A stretch of DNA of 40,464 nucleotides from JAADGZ01 sp964596835. Its GTDB lineage: Bacteria > Pseudomonadota > Gammaproteobacteria > UBA6429 > Thiohalophilaceae. The notes under the pieces are model-generated. The model was not told the DNA's origin. It was given only the letters and a program-made list of their open reading frames with translations, and made no database searches. Made by a program: the position numbers and the translations under genes. Within the stretch, counting starts at the first letter, position 1. Each line of letters starts with the position of its first letter. The stretch is taken from the NCBI GenBank assembly GCA_964596835.1, contig CAZQVV010000014.1:1-40464 (forward strand). Reading direction: 5' to 3'. Shown here one piece after another: positions 28,982 through 37,472 of the stretch.

Positions 28982-29293
28982 TTAAGCGCGAGGTTTCAGG
29001 TTCGGGGGCCGAATAGCGTGGGGTAGTTGCCGGGGATTTTCGATAGTGAATTGTTTACTGCGGCTACTGGCGCCGCGCAGCAAGTTTACCCGCGAAATTG
29101 GCACCTGGAACACGGTCGCCAGATATTTGCGCAAATGCCGGTTGGCCTTGCCATCAGCGGGCGGGGCGGTAATGCGTACTTTCAGGCTGTCGCCGTAGAG
29201 GCCGCAGAACTCATCCCGGCTGGCGCGCGGTTGCACATGGAGCCGAAGTACCAGCGTCTTGCCCCGCCAATCGTAAAACGTTGCGCCGGTCAA
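28982..29293 (-). CDS. yggU: DUF167 (YggU) family protein
   Basis: A 103-residue conserved small protein of unknown function. The DUF167 signature appears as LVLRLHVQPRASRDEF, LKVRITAPPADGKANRHLRKYLA and VNLLRGASSRSKQFTI. Its start codon overlaps the stop of yggT by four bases (29290-29293), as in many gammaproteobacteria, indicating translational coupling. Length matches the family (about 95-100). Cytoplasmic by the absence of signal or spans. Confidence 0.93.
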   Translation of the reverse strand: MTGATFYDWRGKTLVLRLHVQPRASRDEFCGLYGDSLKVRITAPPADGKANRHLRKYLATVFQVPISRVNLLRGASSRSKQFTIENPRQLPHAIRPPNLKPRA

Positions 29294-29889
29294 AAGGCCA
29301 TCATTGGCCGCATGCTGTAGGCCAGCCCGCGCGCCAGATCCTGGAGCGGCGTAATGAACAGCAGTATGGCCAGATAGAGGGCGATAATGGCGGCCATGGG
29401 CGAAAGATCCATGCCCGAAATCGGCGGAATCAGGTTACGGAAAGGGCGCAGTACCGGTGCGGTGAGCTGGTCCAGCAGGGAGGCGGCCGGATTGTAACCG
29501 GCACTGGGGATCCAGCTCAGGATCGCCTGGATGAAAATGCCGTACAGAAAAACATTCAGCACCAGCGCCAGTAATTGCACCACTGCCAGTACGCCCAGCC
29601 CGAACAGGTTGGGCAGACCGTGGCCGGGCAGCAGGCTGAGCAGCAGCAGTTCCGCGTATTCGAGCAGCAGCATCAGCACCATGGCGGCGCTGTCGAGACC
29701 GCCGAATCCGGGGATGATGCGCCGCAGGGGCAGCAGCGGCAGGTTGGTGACTTTAACGATAAACTGGGACAGCGGGTTGTAGAAATCGGCGCGCACCCAT
29801 TGCAGCAAAAAGCGCAGCATGATGAGCAGAATATAAAGTCCGAATAAGGTCTGGATAAGAAAGGCGCCGGCGTTACTGAAATAACCCAT
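29290..29889 (-). CDS. yggT: YggT family membrane protein
   Basis: A 199-residue inner-membrane protein made of two YggT repeats, each with paired spans: LIQTLFGLYILLIMLRFLLQWV plus the NPLSQFIVKVTNLPLLPLRRIIPG motif, then ALVLNVFLYGIFIQAILSWIP plus LLDQLTAPVLRPFRNLIPPI. The family is linked to osmotic and division-related functions in different bacteria but has no firm biochemical role. It overlaps yggU by four bases and lies downstream of proC across a 168-base gap of repeats. Confidence 0.94.
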   Translation of the reverse strand: MGYFSNAGAFLIQTLFGLYILLIMLRFLLQWVRADFYNPLSQFIVKVTNLPLLPLRRIIPGFGGLDSAAMVLMLLLEYAELLLLSLLPGHGLPNLFGLGVLAVVQLLALVLNVFLYGIFIQAILSWIPSAGYNPAASLLDQLTAPVLRPFRNLIPPISGMDLSPMAAIIALYLAILLFITPLQDLARGLAYSMRPMMAF

Positions 29890-29938
29890 TATTGATAACC
29901 CTTAATTGTTTACTCATACGTTAGTTTTTAAGGTGCAT

Positions 29939-29967
29939 GGTTGGGCTTCATTTCATTCTACCCAACC
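29939..29967. repeat. Small palindromic repeat (GGTTGGG / CCCAACC)
   Basis: Seven-base perfect arms at 29939-29945 and 29961-29967. Its wording (gtaggttgggtagaatgaag on the opposite strand) belongs to the same general class of dispersed repeats as 39811-39931. Confidence 0.5.
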
Positions 29968-30014
29968 TACACGGCACTTATTTTAATTGGTAACTCATGT
30001 AGGGCAGAGCGAGA

Positions 30015-30052
30015 GCGAAGCACCACAGGCACGTCCTTCGGTCGCCCAGCAG
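30015..30052. repeat. 38-bp dispersed repeat, copy 1
   Basis: These 38 bases match the complement of 39875-39912 at 34 of 38 positions, both containing GCGAAGCACCA and GGTCGCCCA. This copy lies immediately past the proC stop, between proC and yggT. Confidence 0.75.
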
Positions 30053-30057
30053 CCTGT

Positions 30058-30888
30058 CTATTTTCCCAGTTCTTCAGCCAGTTCGCGGGCGCGATCGCGC
30101 GCCGCGCTTAGCGCTGCGGTGACCAGTTTTTCAAATCCACCCCCCTGGAAAGTCTGGATGGCGCGTTCGGTCGTGCCACCGGGTGAGGTGACATTGCGTC
30201 GTAGAGTGGCCGGTTGCTCGTCGATTTCCAGGGCCATTTTGGCGGCGCCGAAGGCCGTTTGTATCGTTAGCAGGCGCGCGTTGGCCTCGTTCAACCCCAG
30301 CTCCTGGGCGGCGCTGATCATGGCCTCCATAAACAAAAAATGATAGGCCGGGCCGCTGCCTGAAAGTGCGGTCACGACATCCATTTGGGCTTCGTCTTCG
30401 ACCCAGAGCGCCAGGCCGACAGCGCGCAAGATGGCCTCGGCGCTTTCCCGCTGCGCCTCGCTGGCGTGAGGATTGGCGTAAAGTGCGCTGGCGCCGGTTT
30501 GCAACAGGGCCGGAGTGTTGGGCATGGCGCGAATGATGGCTAATGGGCCGGTCTCGGTTTTTTGCGCCAACCAGTGGCGGATGGATGCGGTCGGAATCCC
30601 GGCGGCGACGCTCAGATACAGGCTGCCCTGGCGTGGGCGAAGCGCCAGACAGACCTGTTTCAAAACCTGGGGCTTGACCGCCAGTACGATCACGTCGCAC
30701 AGATCGAGGAGAGACTGGTTGTCTGTGCTGATCCGGATGCCGAAATCATTTGCCAGCGCTTGCAGCTGTTCTCTGTCGGGCGCCGACGCCTGGATGTTAT
30801 CGGCGGGCAAACCGCTGGCGATGAGACCGCCAATGAGACTGCGCGCCATGTTGCCGGCCCCGATAAAACCGATTTTGAGGGTGTTCAT
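30058..30888 (-). CDS. proC: Pyrroline-5-carboxylate reductase
   Basis: A 276-residue NAD(P)H enzyme that makes L-proline from pyrroline-5-carboxylate, the last step of proline synthesis. The N-terminal dinucleotide fold begins IGFIGAGNMARSLIGGL. Mid-region DVIVLAVKPQVLKQV and RAMPNTPALLQTGASALY are characteristic. The C-terminal dimerisation helices carry VTALSGSGPAYHFLFMEAM and VTSPGGTTERAI. Length and motifs are normal. It follows yggS by 47 bases on the same strand, the conserved yggS-proC order. Confidence 0.97.
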   Translation of the reverse strand: MNTLKIGFIGAGNMARSLIGGLIASGLPADNIQASAPDREQLQALANDFGIRISTDNQSLLDLCDVIVLAVKPQVLKQVCLALRPRQGSLYLSVAAGIPTASIRHWLAQKTETGPLAIIRAMPNTPALLQTGASALYANPHASEAQRESAEAILRAVGLALWVEDEAQMDVVTALSGSGPAYHFLFMEAMISAAQELGLNEANARLLTIQTAFGAAKMALEIDEQPATLRRNVTSPGGTTERAIQTFQGGGFEKLVTAALSAARDRARELAEELGK

Positions 30889-30935
30889 GAGGGTTATGAT
30901 TTATCCTGTCAGTCGATTAAAGGGCATTATAACGT

Positions 30936-31634
30936 TTATTGCAACGATTTACGCGGGCCGAAAAGACCGGTGCCCACGCGTACCAGAGTGCTGCCTTCGG
31001 CTATTGCCGCTTCCAGATCTCCGGTCATGCCCATGGACAGCGTATCCAGTTCGAATCCGTCCCGGCATAGCTGCGTGTACAGCGCATGCAGTTGCCTGAA
31101 CGGCTGGCGTTGCTTCTCGAAGTCGTTTTGCCGACGAGGCAGGGTCATGAGGCCGCGCAGCCGCAGGCGGGGCAGTGTCGCCAGTTCATAGGCCAGCGCT
31201 TCGGCGGCCTCGGGCGCGAGACCGGACTTGTCTGGATCAGCAGAAATATTGACCTGGATGCAGATATTCAGGGGTGGCAGGCTGGTGGGCCGCTGCTCAT
31301 TTAGACGGCGAGCGATTTTCAGTCGCTCCAGGGTATGCAGCCAGTGGAAATGTTCGGCCACCGGGCGGGTCTTGTTGGATTGTAACGGGCCGATAAAATG
31401 CCATGTGATCTTGCCGTTTAGTTCGGCGATCTTGGGCAGCGCGTCTTGCAGGTAGTTTTCGGCAAAGGTCTGCTGACCGCATTCGTTTAAGACTTGCAGT
31501 TCAGAAAGCGGGCGGGTTTTGCTCACGGCGAGCAATTCGACCGAACCGGGCGGGCGCTGATAGCGCTGCTCCGCTTGTGTGATACGGACCCGAATTTGCG
31601 CCAGGCGTTGAGCTATGGTATTCATCGTAAGCAT
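30936..31634 (-). CDS. yggS: YggS family PLP homeostasis protein
   Basis: A 232-residue alanine-racemase-fold protein that binds pyridoxal phosphate and buffers free PLP. The PLP lysine is in ELLAVSKTRPL, and WHFIGPLQSNK and LDTLSMGMTGDLEAAIAEGSTLVRVGTGLFG are family signatures. Two starts are possible: ATG 31634 with GGAG 4 nt upstream, or ATG 31625 (MNTIAQRLAQI) without one. The first start and its ribosome binding site lie inside a perfect 14-bp hairpin (31634-31668), so translation may be controlled by RNA structure. It heads the leftward yggS-proC genes and is divergent from pilT. Confidence 0.95.
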   Translation of the reverse strand: MLTMNTIAQRLAQIRVRITQAEQRYQRPPGSVELLAVSKTRPLSELQVLNECGQQTFAENYLQDALPKIAELNGKITWHFIGPLQSNKTRPVAEHFHWLHTLERLKIARRLNEQRPTSLPPLNICIQVNISADPDKSGLAPEAAEALAYELATLPRLRLRGLMTLPRRQNDFEKQRQPFRQLHALYTQLCRDGFELDTLSMGMTGDLEAAIAEGSTLVRVGTGLFGPRKSLQ

Positions 31635-31668
31635 AGTACTCCATCAATACAACCTTGATGGAGTACTA
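31634..31668 (-). promoter_or_regulatory. Hairpin covering the yggS ribosome binding site and start
   Basis: Arms 31634-31647 and 31655-31668 are perfectly complementary over 14 bases with a 7-nt loop. In the yggS transcript the right-hand strand of the stem contains GGAG and the first base of the AUG, so folding would hide both. As DNA it is also a strong dyad in the divergent yggS-pilT region and could be a protein binding site. Confidence 0.7.
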
Positions 31669-31740
31669 GTATAACTGTTTTTAAAGGGTTCAAGAATTGG
31701 GCGACTGCGACCGATAATAAGGCATGAAGAATAAACCGAT

Positions 31741-31746
31741 TATACT
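31741..31746 (+). promoter_or_regulatory. Candidate -10 box (TATACT) for pilT
   Basis: TATACT in AT-rich DNA 37 bases before the pilT ATG; no good -35 hexamer is seen at normal spacing. Confidence 0.3.
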
Positions 31747-31782
31747 ATATTTACTGATTAACGGCTGACCCAGGAACCCTGC

Positions 31783-32820
31783 ATGGATATTACCGAACTA
31801 CTGGCTTTTAGCGTCAAAAGCGGTGCCTCAGATTTGCACCTGTCCGCAGGCTTGCCACCCATGATCCGGGTGGACGGGGACGTGCGTCGCATCAATGTTC
31901 CCGTTCTGGATCACAAGGTCGTACATTCACTGGTGTACGACATCATGAATGACAAACAGCGTAAGGATTTCGAAGAGTTTTATGAAACAGACTTTTCCTT
32001 TGAAATCCCGGATCTGGCGCGTTTTCGTGTCAATGCCTTTAATCACAATCGCGGCGCCGGTGCGGTGTTCCGTACCATTCCCTCGAAAATCCTGACCCTG
32101 GATGAGCTCAATGCCCCGGCAGTGTTCAAGGACATCTCCGATACGCCGCGTGGGATTGTGTTGGTGACCGGACCGACCGGTTCCGGCAAGTCCACTACTC
32201 TAGCGGGCATGGTCGATTACAAGAATGACAGTGAATACGGCCATATCCTGACCATCGAAGATCCGATTGAATTCGTACACCAGAGCAAGAAATGTCTGGT
32301 CAACCAGCGCGAGGTACACCGCGATACCCTGGGCTTCTCCGAGGCTTTGCGTTCAGCCCTGCGCGAGGATCCGGATATCATTCTGGTGGGTGAAATGCGC
32401 GATCTGGAAACCATTCGTTTGGCGCTGACGGCGGCGGAAACGGGGCATCTGGTGTTTGGTACGCTGCATACTACGTCGGCGGCCAAGACCATTGATCGTA
32501 TTATCGACGTATTTCCGGCGGCGGAAAAAGGCATGGTGCGCTCCATGCTGTCCGAATCCCTGCGTGCGGTTATCGCCCAGACGCTGTTGAAAAAAATCGG
32601 CGGCGGACGGGTTGCCGCGCACGAGATCATGGTGGGCACGCCCGCTATCCGCAACCTGATTCGCGAAGACAAGGTGGCGCAAATGTATTCCGTCATCCAG
32701 ACAGGCCAGGCCCAGGGTATGCAGACGCTGGATCAGTGCCTTCAGGGTCTGGTGGCGCGCGGCATTATCAGCAAACCGGAAGCAAAAATGAGAGCCGCCA
32801 ACAAGGATGCCTTTCACTAG
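31783..32820 (+). CDS. pilT: Type IV pilus retraction ATPase PilT
   Basis: A 345-residue hexameric motor that depolymerises type IV pili for twitching and DNA uptake. Visible are the N-terminal SGASDLHLSAGLPPMIRVDG, Walker A GPTGSGKST (130-138), Asp box TIEDPIE (157-163), Walker B region DIILVGEMRD (198-207) and the His box AETGHLVFGTLHT (218-230). The conserved AIRNLIRE motif near the C-terminus, needed for retraction, reads TPAIRNLIREDK. Length matches PilT (344-345). AGGA lies 8 nt before the ATG. It is followed by pilU after a 380-base gap filled with a palindromic element, so the pair may be separately transcribed. Confidence 0.97.
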   Translation: MDITELLAFSVKSGASDLHLSAGLPPMIRVDGDVRRINVPVLDHKVVHSLVYDIMNDKQRKDFEEFYETDFSFEIPDLARFRVNAFNHNRGAGAVFRTIPSKILTLDELNAPAVFKDISDTPRGIVLVTGPTGSGKSTTLAGMVDYKNDSEYGHILTIEDPIEFVHQSKKCLVNQREVHRDTLGFSEALRSALREDPDIILVGEMRDLETIRLALTAAETGHLVFGTLHTTSAAKTIDRIIDVFPAAEKGMVRSMLSESLRAVIAQTLLKKIGGGRVAAHEIMVGTPAIRNLIREDKVAQMYSVIQTGQAQGMQTLDQCLQGLVARGIISKPEAKMRAANKDAFH

Positions 32821-32833
32821 TCTTAACTTAATA

Positions 32834-33043
32834 CTGAGGTATCCCCACGAATATTTTTTAAAAGCCAAACGCTTATCTGTCCGCCAATGAACGCGAATAT
32901 ACGCCCATAAAGGCAACAGCATTCATGATTGTATTCTACGCCGCAGACACATCAACATAAAATATTGGCGTTAATTCGCGTTTATTGGCGGATATTTCTT
33001 TTATCTGTTTACTTTTAAAGGTTATTTTGTGGGGATCCCTCAG
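32834..33043. mobile_element. MITE-like palindromic element between pilT and pilU
   Basis: The ends are 15-base inverted repeats with one mismatch: 32834-32848 (CTGAGG, then ATCCCCAC) and 33029-33043 (GTGGGGAT, then CCTCAG). The arms continue inward as an imperfect palindrome; the segment CCGCCAATGAACGCGAAT at 32881 onward mirrors ATTCGCGTTTATTGGCGG ending at 32991. It encodes no protein. The structure suggests a non-autonomous element or a large member of a palindromic repeat family. No target-site duplication is obvious. Confidence 0.6.
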
Positions 33044-33069
33044 AACTTAATATGTAAGGTTTGTATTAA

Positions 33070-33125
33070 ACGCGGAGAACGCAGAGGCGCTGAGACGCAG
33101 AGATGATATCGCTTTTATTATTAAT
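33070..33125. repeat. Dispersed repeat of the cgcagagacgcagag class
   Basis: The stretch with GCGGAGAACGCAGAGGCGC, GACGCAGAGAT and ATTAATCTCTG resembles a class of intergenic repeats common in proteobacteria, and relates to the segment near 19953-20030 on the opposite strand. Confidence 0.4.
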
Positions 33126-33200
33126 CTCTGAGCGTGTGATTCCCTGTGGCTTATTACGTGAAAATGAAATTGTTGTTATGGAAATATAAGGATTCCCAGC

Positions 33201-34334
33201 ATGGATTTTGATTCATTACTCAAACTGATGGTGCATAAGAATGCATCGGATCTTTTTATTACTGCCGGGGTGGCGCCGAGCCTGAAAATTAACGGTAAGA
33301 TCACGCCGGTGACCCAGGCGAGTCTGACCCCGGCGCAGGCGCTGGAAATCGTGACCAGCATCATGAGTCCGGCGCAGCGGGAAGAGTTTGATCGTGATAA
33401 TGAATGTAATTACGCGATCTCGGCCTCGGGCATTGGCCGCTTTCGTGTCAGCGCGTTCTACCAGCGTAGTCATGCCGGTATGGTGTTGCGTAAAATCGAA
33501 ACCAGCATCCCGACCATTGAGGAGCTGCGGTTACCTTTAGTGCTCAGAGAGCTGGCGATGACCCGGTGCGGGCTGGTGATTTTCGTCGGCGCTACCGGCT
33601 CGGGTAAATCCACCTCGTTGGCCGCGGTTATCGGTTATCGCAATAAAAACAGCACGGGCCATATTATCACCATCGAAGATCCGATTGAATATATTCACAA
33701 TCATGCCGGTTGCATCGTAACCCAGCGCGAGGTGGGGCTGGATACTGAAAACTATGAGGTGGCCCTGAAAAACGCCCTGCGCCAGGCGCCGGATGTCATC
33801 GTGATCGGCGAGATCCGGACCCGTGAAACCATGGGCCAGGCCATTGCCTTTGCTGAAACCGGGCATCTCTGTCTGGCGACCCTGCACGCCAACAATGCCA
33901 ACCAGGCGATGGATCGCATTATCAACTTTTTCCCCGAGGATTGGCGCAACCAGCTGCTGCTGGATCTGTCTCTTAATATGAAAGCAATCGTGGCCCAGCA
34001 GCTCATCCCCATCCCGGACGGGCAGGGACGGATTCTGTGCGGCGAGGTGATGATCAATTCTCCGTTGATGGCGGACTTGATTCGCAAAGGCGAAGTCAGC
34101 AAGATGAAGGAGTTGATGGGCAAGTCCCGGCAGATGGGCATGCAAACTTTTGACCAGGCGCTCTATGATCTCTATCAGGCGGGGAATATCACCTACGAGG
34201 ATGCCATCAACCATGCCGATTCCGCCAACGAGCTGCGTTTGATGATCAAACTGGGTGAAACGCGCGGCGGTGATGTGGATGCCATGACGTCGGGGATGGA
34301 AGGTGTCACGATTCAGGAAACAGAAAATTTCTAG
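33201..34334 (+). CDS. pilU: PilT/PilU-type twitching motility ATPase
   Basis: A 377-residue PilT paralogue. Walker A reads GATGSGKST (130-138), the Asp box TIEDPIEYIHN, Walker B DVIVIGEIRTRETM and the His box AETGHLCLATLHANNANQAMDRI. The longer C-terminus and NFFPEDWRNQLLLDLSLNMKAIVAQQL wording are characteristic of PilU, which assists PilT in forceful retraction. AAGGA lies 8 nt upstream of the ATG at 33201. Length matches PilU (about 380). The tail after residue 350 is low in conservation (GETRGGDVDAMTSGMEG). Confidence 0.95.
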   Translation: MDFDSLLKLMVHKNASDLFITAGVAPSLKINGKITPVTQASLTPAQALEIVTSIMSPAQREEFDRDNECNYAISASGIGRFRVSAFYQRSHAGMVLRKIETSIPTIEELRLPLVLRELAMTRCGLVIFVGATGSGKSTSLAAVIGYRNKNSTGHIITIEDPIEYIHNHAGCIVTQREVGLDTENYEVALKNALRQAPDVIVIGEIRTRETMGQAIAFAETGHLCLATLHANNANQAMDRIINFFPEDWRNQLLLDLSLNMKAIVAQQLIPIPDGQGRILCGEVMINSPLMADLIRKGEVSKMKELMGKSRQMGMQTFDQALYDLYQAGNITYEDAINHADSANELRLMIKLGETRGGDVDAMTSGMEGVTIQETENF

Positions 34335-34391
34335 GGGCCTGGTTGCCTGACGGGCTGAGATTTTCTTGATAGATAAGGTCCATTTTTAAAT

Positions 34392-35123
34392 ATGATGACT
34401 GCCTCGATGCGATATCTCATCTGCCTGCTGAGTCTTATGCTGTTTTCTTTCAGCGCCCAGGCAGGTTTGCTCAAGCGTGGTTTCGATGCAACATTCAATG
34501 TCTATGTCAGTGGTATTTATGCCGGTGTCAGTAGCCGCCATCTTACGCGTCATGGCAAGCTTATCGAATACCGCTCACGAACGGTAGCTGGCGGTCTGGT
34601 CAGTTTATTCGTTTCTGACATCGTCACCGAAGTGAGTCAGGCTCGTTATGAAGACAAGAATATTGTCTCGCATTCCTATCGCTATCAACAGACGGGTGGC
34701 AAGGATAAGGTGGATGAATCGGTGACGTTTGACTGGGACAAAAAGAAACTCCACATCAGTCATAACAATAAAACCTATCCCATCCAGCATCACAGCTACG
34801 ATATACTCTCGTTCCAGCTGGCGTTGATGCAGATCCTGTTATCCTCACCGAAAAAATTTGTCTTCCATGTCGCCGACTATCACGACTTGCATACTTACGA
34901 TGCCACCGTTGCGGGCAAGGAAACCATCGATACCGAATACGGCGAGCTGGGGACATGGCGAGTCGAGGCCATCAACCGCGAGAATGGCAATCGCTTCACT
35001 TTCTGGTGCGCCCCGAAACTGGATTACCTGCCGGTACGGGTGAAATTTGAGCGGGCCGATACGGGTATGGGCAGCATGACCGAGCTGAAATCGTTACAGT
35101 TGCGGGGAACAAACAAACACTAG
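34392..35123 (+). CDS. DUF3108 exported protein
   Basis: A 243-residue protein with a signal peptide (MRYLICLLSLMLFSFSAQA, cleaved before GLLKRG). The mature part is beta-rich and matches DUF3108, with the C-terminal FWCAPKLDYLPVRVKFE being the clearest signature. Function is unknown; family members are periplasmic or outer-membrane-associated. Two starts are close, ATG 34392 and ATG 34407; the latter begins the signal peptide directly. It lies between pilU and the glycan genes, all rightward. Confidence 0.85.
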   Translation: MMTASMRYLICLLSLMLFSFSAQAGLLKRGFDATFNVYVSGIYAGVSSRHLTRHGKLIEYRSRTVAGGLVSLFVSDIVTEVSQARYEDKNIVSHSYRYQQTGGKDKVDESVTFDWDKKKLHISHNNKTYPIQHHSYDILSFQLALMQILLSSPKKFVFHVADYHDLHTYDATVAGKETIDTEYGELGTWRVEAINRENGNRFTFWCAPKLDYLPVRVKFERADTGMGSMTELKSLQLRGTNKH

Positions 35124-35219
35124 CCGAGCACGGTTCGCCACGGGAAAATAAAAGCCTGCTACACGAAGGGGGCTTGTTTCTGTTAGACTTCGCAGCTTTC
35201 TTTGCTACCAGTTCAATTC

Positions 35220-36683
35220 ATGTTCAAAACCCTGGCTCAACATCCCTGGCGCAGCACTCTTTGGCTGATTGCCGGCTTCAGCCTGCTACATCTGCTGCTG
35301 ATCGGTCAGACGGAATTGAGTGGGGACGAGTCTCATTACGCCCTTTACGGTTACTACCTCGACTGGAGCTATTTCGACCATCCGCCACTGGTGGGCTGGC
35401 TCAATGCGCTGGTGTTGCCTTTTTCCGATACGGAATTTGCCCTGCGTCTGTGGCCGGTGCTGTTGTCGGCTCTCAGCGCCTTGTTGCTGTATGGGATGAC
35501 GCGCGAGTTGTTTCCTGAGGAGCCGTCCTGGTTGGGCCTGGCCAGTGTGGCGGTGTTTGAATCGGGTATTATGTTCCAGCTCATCGGCATGGCGATGTTG
35601 CCCGATACGCCTCTCATTCCTCTTGCGCTGGCCGCCGGCTGGGCCTTGTTCCGCACCCTCCAGCGCGGTCGGTTGGGCGACTGGGTGCTGCTGGGCTTGC
35701 TATTTGGTCTGGCAGGACTGTCCAAGTATACAGCTGTGACCCTGGTGGCGACGGCGCTGCTGGCTGTCTTCTGGCTCGGTCGAGCCCGCGTGCTGCGCAC
35801 AGTGGGTCCCTGGCTGGCGGTGCTGGTGGCGGCGATTCTTATCCTGCCGGTCATCGTCTGGAATTTCCAGCATGAGTGGATTTCTTTTCTTTATCAGCTT
35901 GGCCACGGTATGCCCCAGCGGGCCTGGGAAGCGAAGCGTTTTCTGACTTCCCAGTTGGGCCAGCTGATAGCCTACTCGCCGGGCATCTATCTATTTGGCT
36001 TCATTGCCATCGTTTCGGCTCTGCGCAAACCCAGCCCCGGCAGCAAGCTGTTGCTGGCCCTGGCCCTGCCGGTTCTGCTGCTGTTCGGCTGGAATGGGGG
36101 CTATGAAACCAGTTTGCCCCACTGGCCGGCCGTGGGCTGGGCAGCGTTGTCGCCGCTGATCGCCCGCTGGTTGTCGCATCACTGGTCGAGTTGGGGTGTT
36201 CGCCTGGGAACTTATTTTTCCTCGATATATTCGGGCCTGCTGATTTTAAGCATTCCGGTCCTGATCTTCATGCCCTGGAACCCCTTTCCAGCCAACCAAT
36301 ATCCACTGGCCGATCTGTACGGCTGGCGGCATACGGCTGAACGAGCGTTGCGTTTGCGTGACAAGATGGCGCAGACAGAAGGCCCCAAACCGGGCTTGTT
36401 TGTGGGTAATTGGTCAATTTTTAGCCATGTGGCATGGTATGCCCGTCCTACGCCTGTGCAGGTCACCGATCAGCGATTCGACCAGTCCGATCTCTGGTAT
36501 GGCAGCCCCCAGACCGGCGCCCGAGGCATCGTGATCGTTCCCCAGTACTATCATGATCGTCCACAGACCAGTGGGACAGGAAAATTTGAACATTGCAGAG
36601 AAGTGGAGACGGTCAGGGCAATGCGAGATCATATCCCCGTTGCCACTTATTTTTTGTATGCCTGTGACCACTATCGAGGATAA
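35220..36683 (+). CDS. GT39-type membrane glycosyltransferase (ArnT/PMT-like)
   Basis: A 487-residue polytopic enzyme of the ArnT/Pmt family. The catalytic-type acidic pair lies in LSGDESHYALYGYYLDW (Asp36-Glu37) in the first periplasmic loop, followed by YFDHPPLVGW, the usual family motif. About ten or more membrane spans follow, then a soluble C-terminal part (about 375-487). Such enzymes move a sugar from a polyprenyl-phosphate carrier to lipid A, protein or polysaccharide on the periplasmic side. The acceptor is unknown. I chose the ATG at 35220 over a TTG at 35202. The stop directly abuts the PAP2 start, suggesting one operon. Confidence 0.9.
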   Translation: MFKTLAQHPWRSTLWLIAGFSLLHLLLIGQTELSGDESHYALYGYYLDWSYFDHPPLVGWLNALVLPFSDTEFALRLWPVLLSALSALLLYGMTRELFPEEPSWLGLASVAVFESGIMFQLIGMAMLPDTPLIPLALAAGWALFRTLQRGRLGDWVLLGLLFGLAGLSKYTAVTLVATALLAVFWLGRARVLRTVGPWLAVLVAAILILPVIVWNFQHEWISFLYQLGHGMPQRAWEAKRFLTSQLGQLIAYSPGIYLFGFIAIVSALRKPSPGSKLLLALALPVLLLFGWNGGYETSLPHWPAVGWAALSPLIARWLSHHWSSWGVRLGTYFSSIYSGLLILSIPVLIFMPWNPFPANQYPLADLYGWRHTAERALRLRDKMAQTEGPKPGLFVGNWSIFSHVAWYARPTPVQVTDQRFDQSDLWYGSPQTGARGIVIVPQYYHDRPQTSGTGKFEHCREVETVRAMRDHIPVATYFLYACDHYRG

Positions 36684-37472
36684 ATGATGATAAGAACAAC
36701 GCCTCTTGCATCACCCTGGACCTGGGCCGTGCCCCTGGCAGGACTGCTGTTGTTTATATTGATTAGCCTTAGTGGTCTGAATCATGCGTTGTTTCTGGTC
36801 ATGAATCATTGGCTGTTTCTGAAGCCGGAGGCCATCTGGATCAACGTTACCCTGTTTGGGGATGCCGGTATGGTGCTGGTGCTGGCCTTGCCCTTTGTGG
36901 GTCGGCGTCCTGATCTGATTGGGTCGGGGCTGCTGGCGGGGGTGATTGCCGCTGTCGTGGTGAATGCGGCCAAGGAGTTTTTTCTGATTGACCGTCCGCC
37001 GGCGGTGCTGGCCGTGGAACAGTTTCATCAACTGGGCAACCGCTTCGGCGGCACCTCCTTTCCTTCCGGCCATACTGCGGCGATCTTTGTTTTCGCGGGT
37101 ATCTTTGCCCTACTGCCTTTTCCGAACCGGTTGCGCGCCGGTGTACTACTGTTCGCTGCACTGGTGGGGATCTCTCGTATCGCAGTGGGCGCTCACTGGC
37201 CCATGGATGTTACGGCTGGCATCGTGGTGGGGTGGGGATCGGCCTTCGTGGGTGTCCAATTGGTCAAATGGGTGCATGGTGAGCACCTCTGGGCTCAACG
37301 CGCCGCAGCCCTGTTTCTGATTTTCGCGGTCTATTATCTGATATTTCTACATCATGATGGTGACAGGCAAGCCCGGCTGCTGGAAATCAGTGTTCCGCTC
37401 CTCTGTCTGGTATCGGCTCTGCCAGGCATCATACGGTTGTTTCGACCAGGGACCAGGGACTCTATTGTATGA
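36684..37472 (+). CDS. PAP2-family membrane phosphatase
   Basis: A 262-residue membrane protein of the phosphatidic acid phosphatase type 2 superfamily. The three catalytic motifs are complete: KEFFLIDRP (K97 to P105), FPSGH (126-130) and SRIAVGAHWPMD (S164, R165, H171, D175). Related enzymes dephosphorylate undecaprenyl pyrophosphate or lipid A. Its position between a lipid-carrier-dependent transferase and a flippase-like gene fits recycling of a polyprenyl carrier (inference). It begins immediately after the previous stop, with GAGG just upstream, and overlaps the next start by four bases. Confidence 0.92.
   Translation: MMIRTTPLASPWTWAVPLAGLLLFILISLSGLNHALFLVMNHWLFLKPEAIWINVTLFGDAGMVLVLALPFVGRRPDLIGSGLLAGVIAAVVVNAAKEFFLIDRPPAVLAVEQFHQLGNRFGGTSFPSGHTAAIFVFAGIFALLPFPNRLRAGVLLFAALVGISRIAVGAHWPMDVTAGIVVGWGSAFVGVQLVKWVHGEHLWAQRAAALFLIFAVYYLIFLHHDGDRQARLLEISVPLLCLVSALPGIIRLFRPGTRDSIV

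Larger units (their letters stand above)
32821..33200. other. 380-base gap between pilT and pilU, no gene
   Basis: It contains a 210-base palindromic element (32834-33043) and a second dispersed-type repeat near 33070-33125. No gene-like frame is supported. The pilU ribosome binding site AAGGA lies at the right end. Confidence 0.7.
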
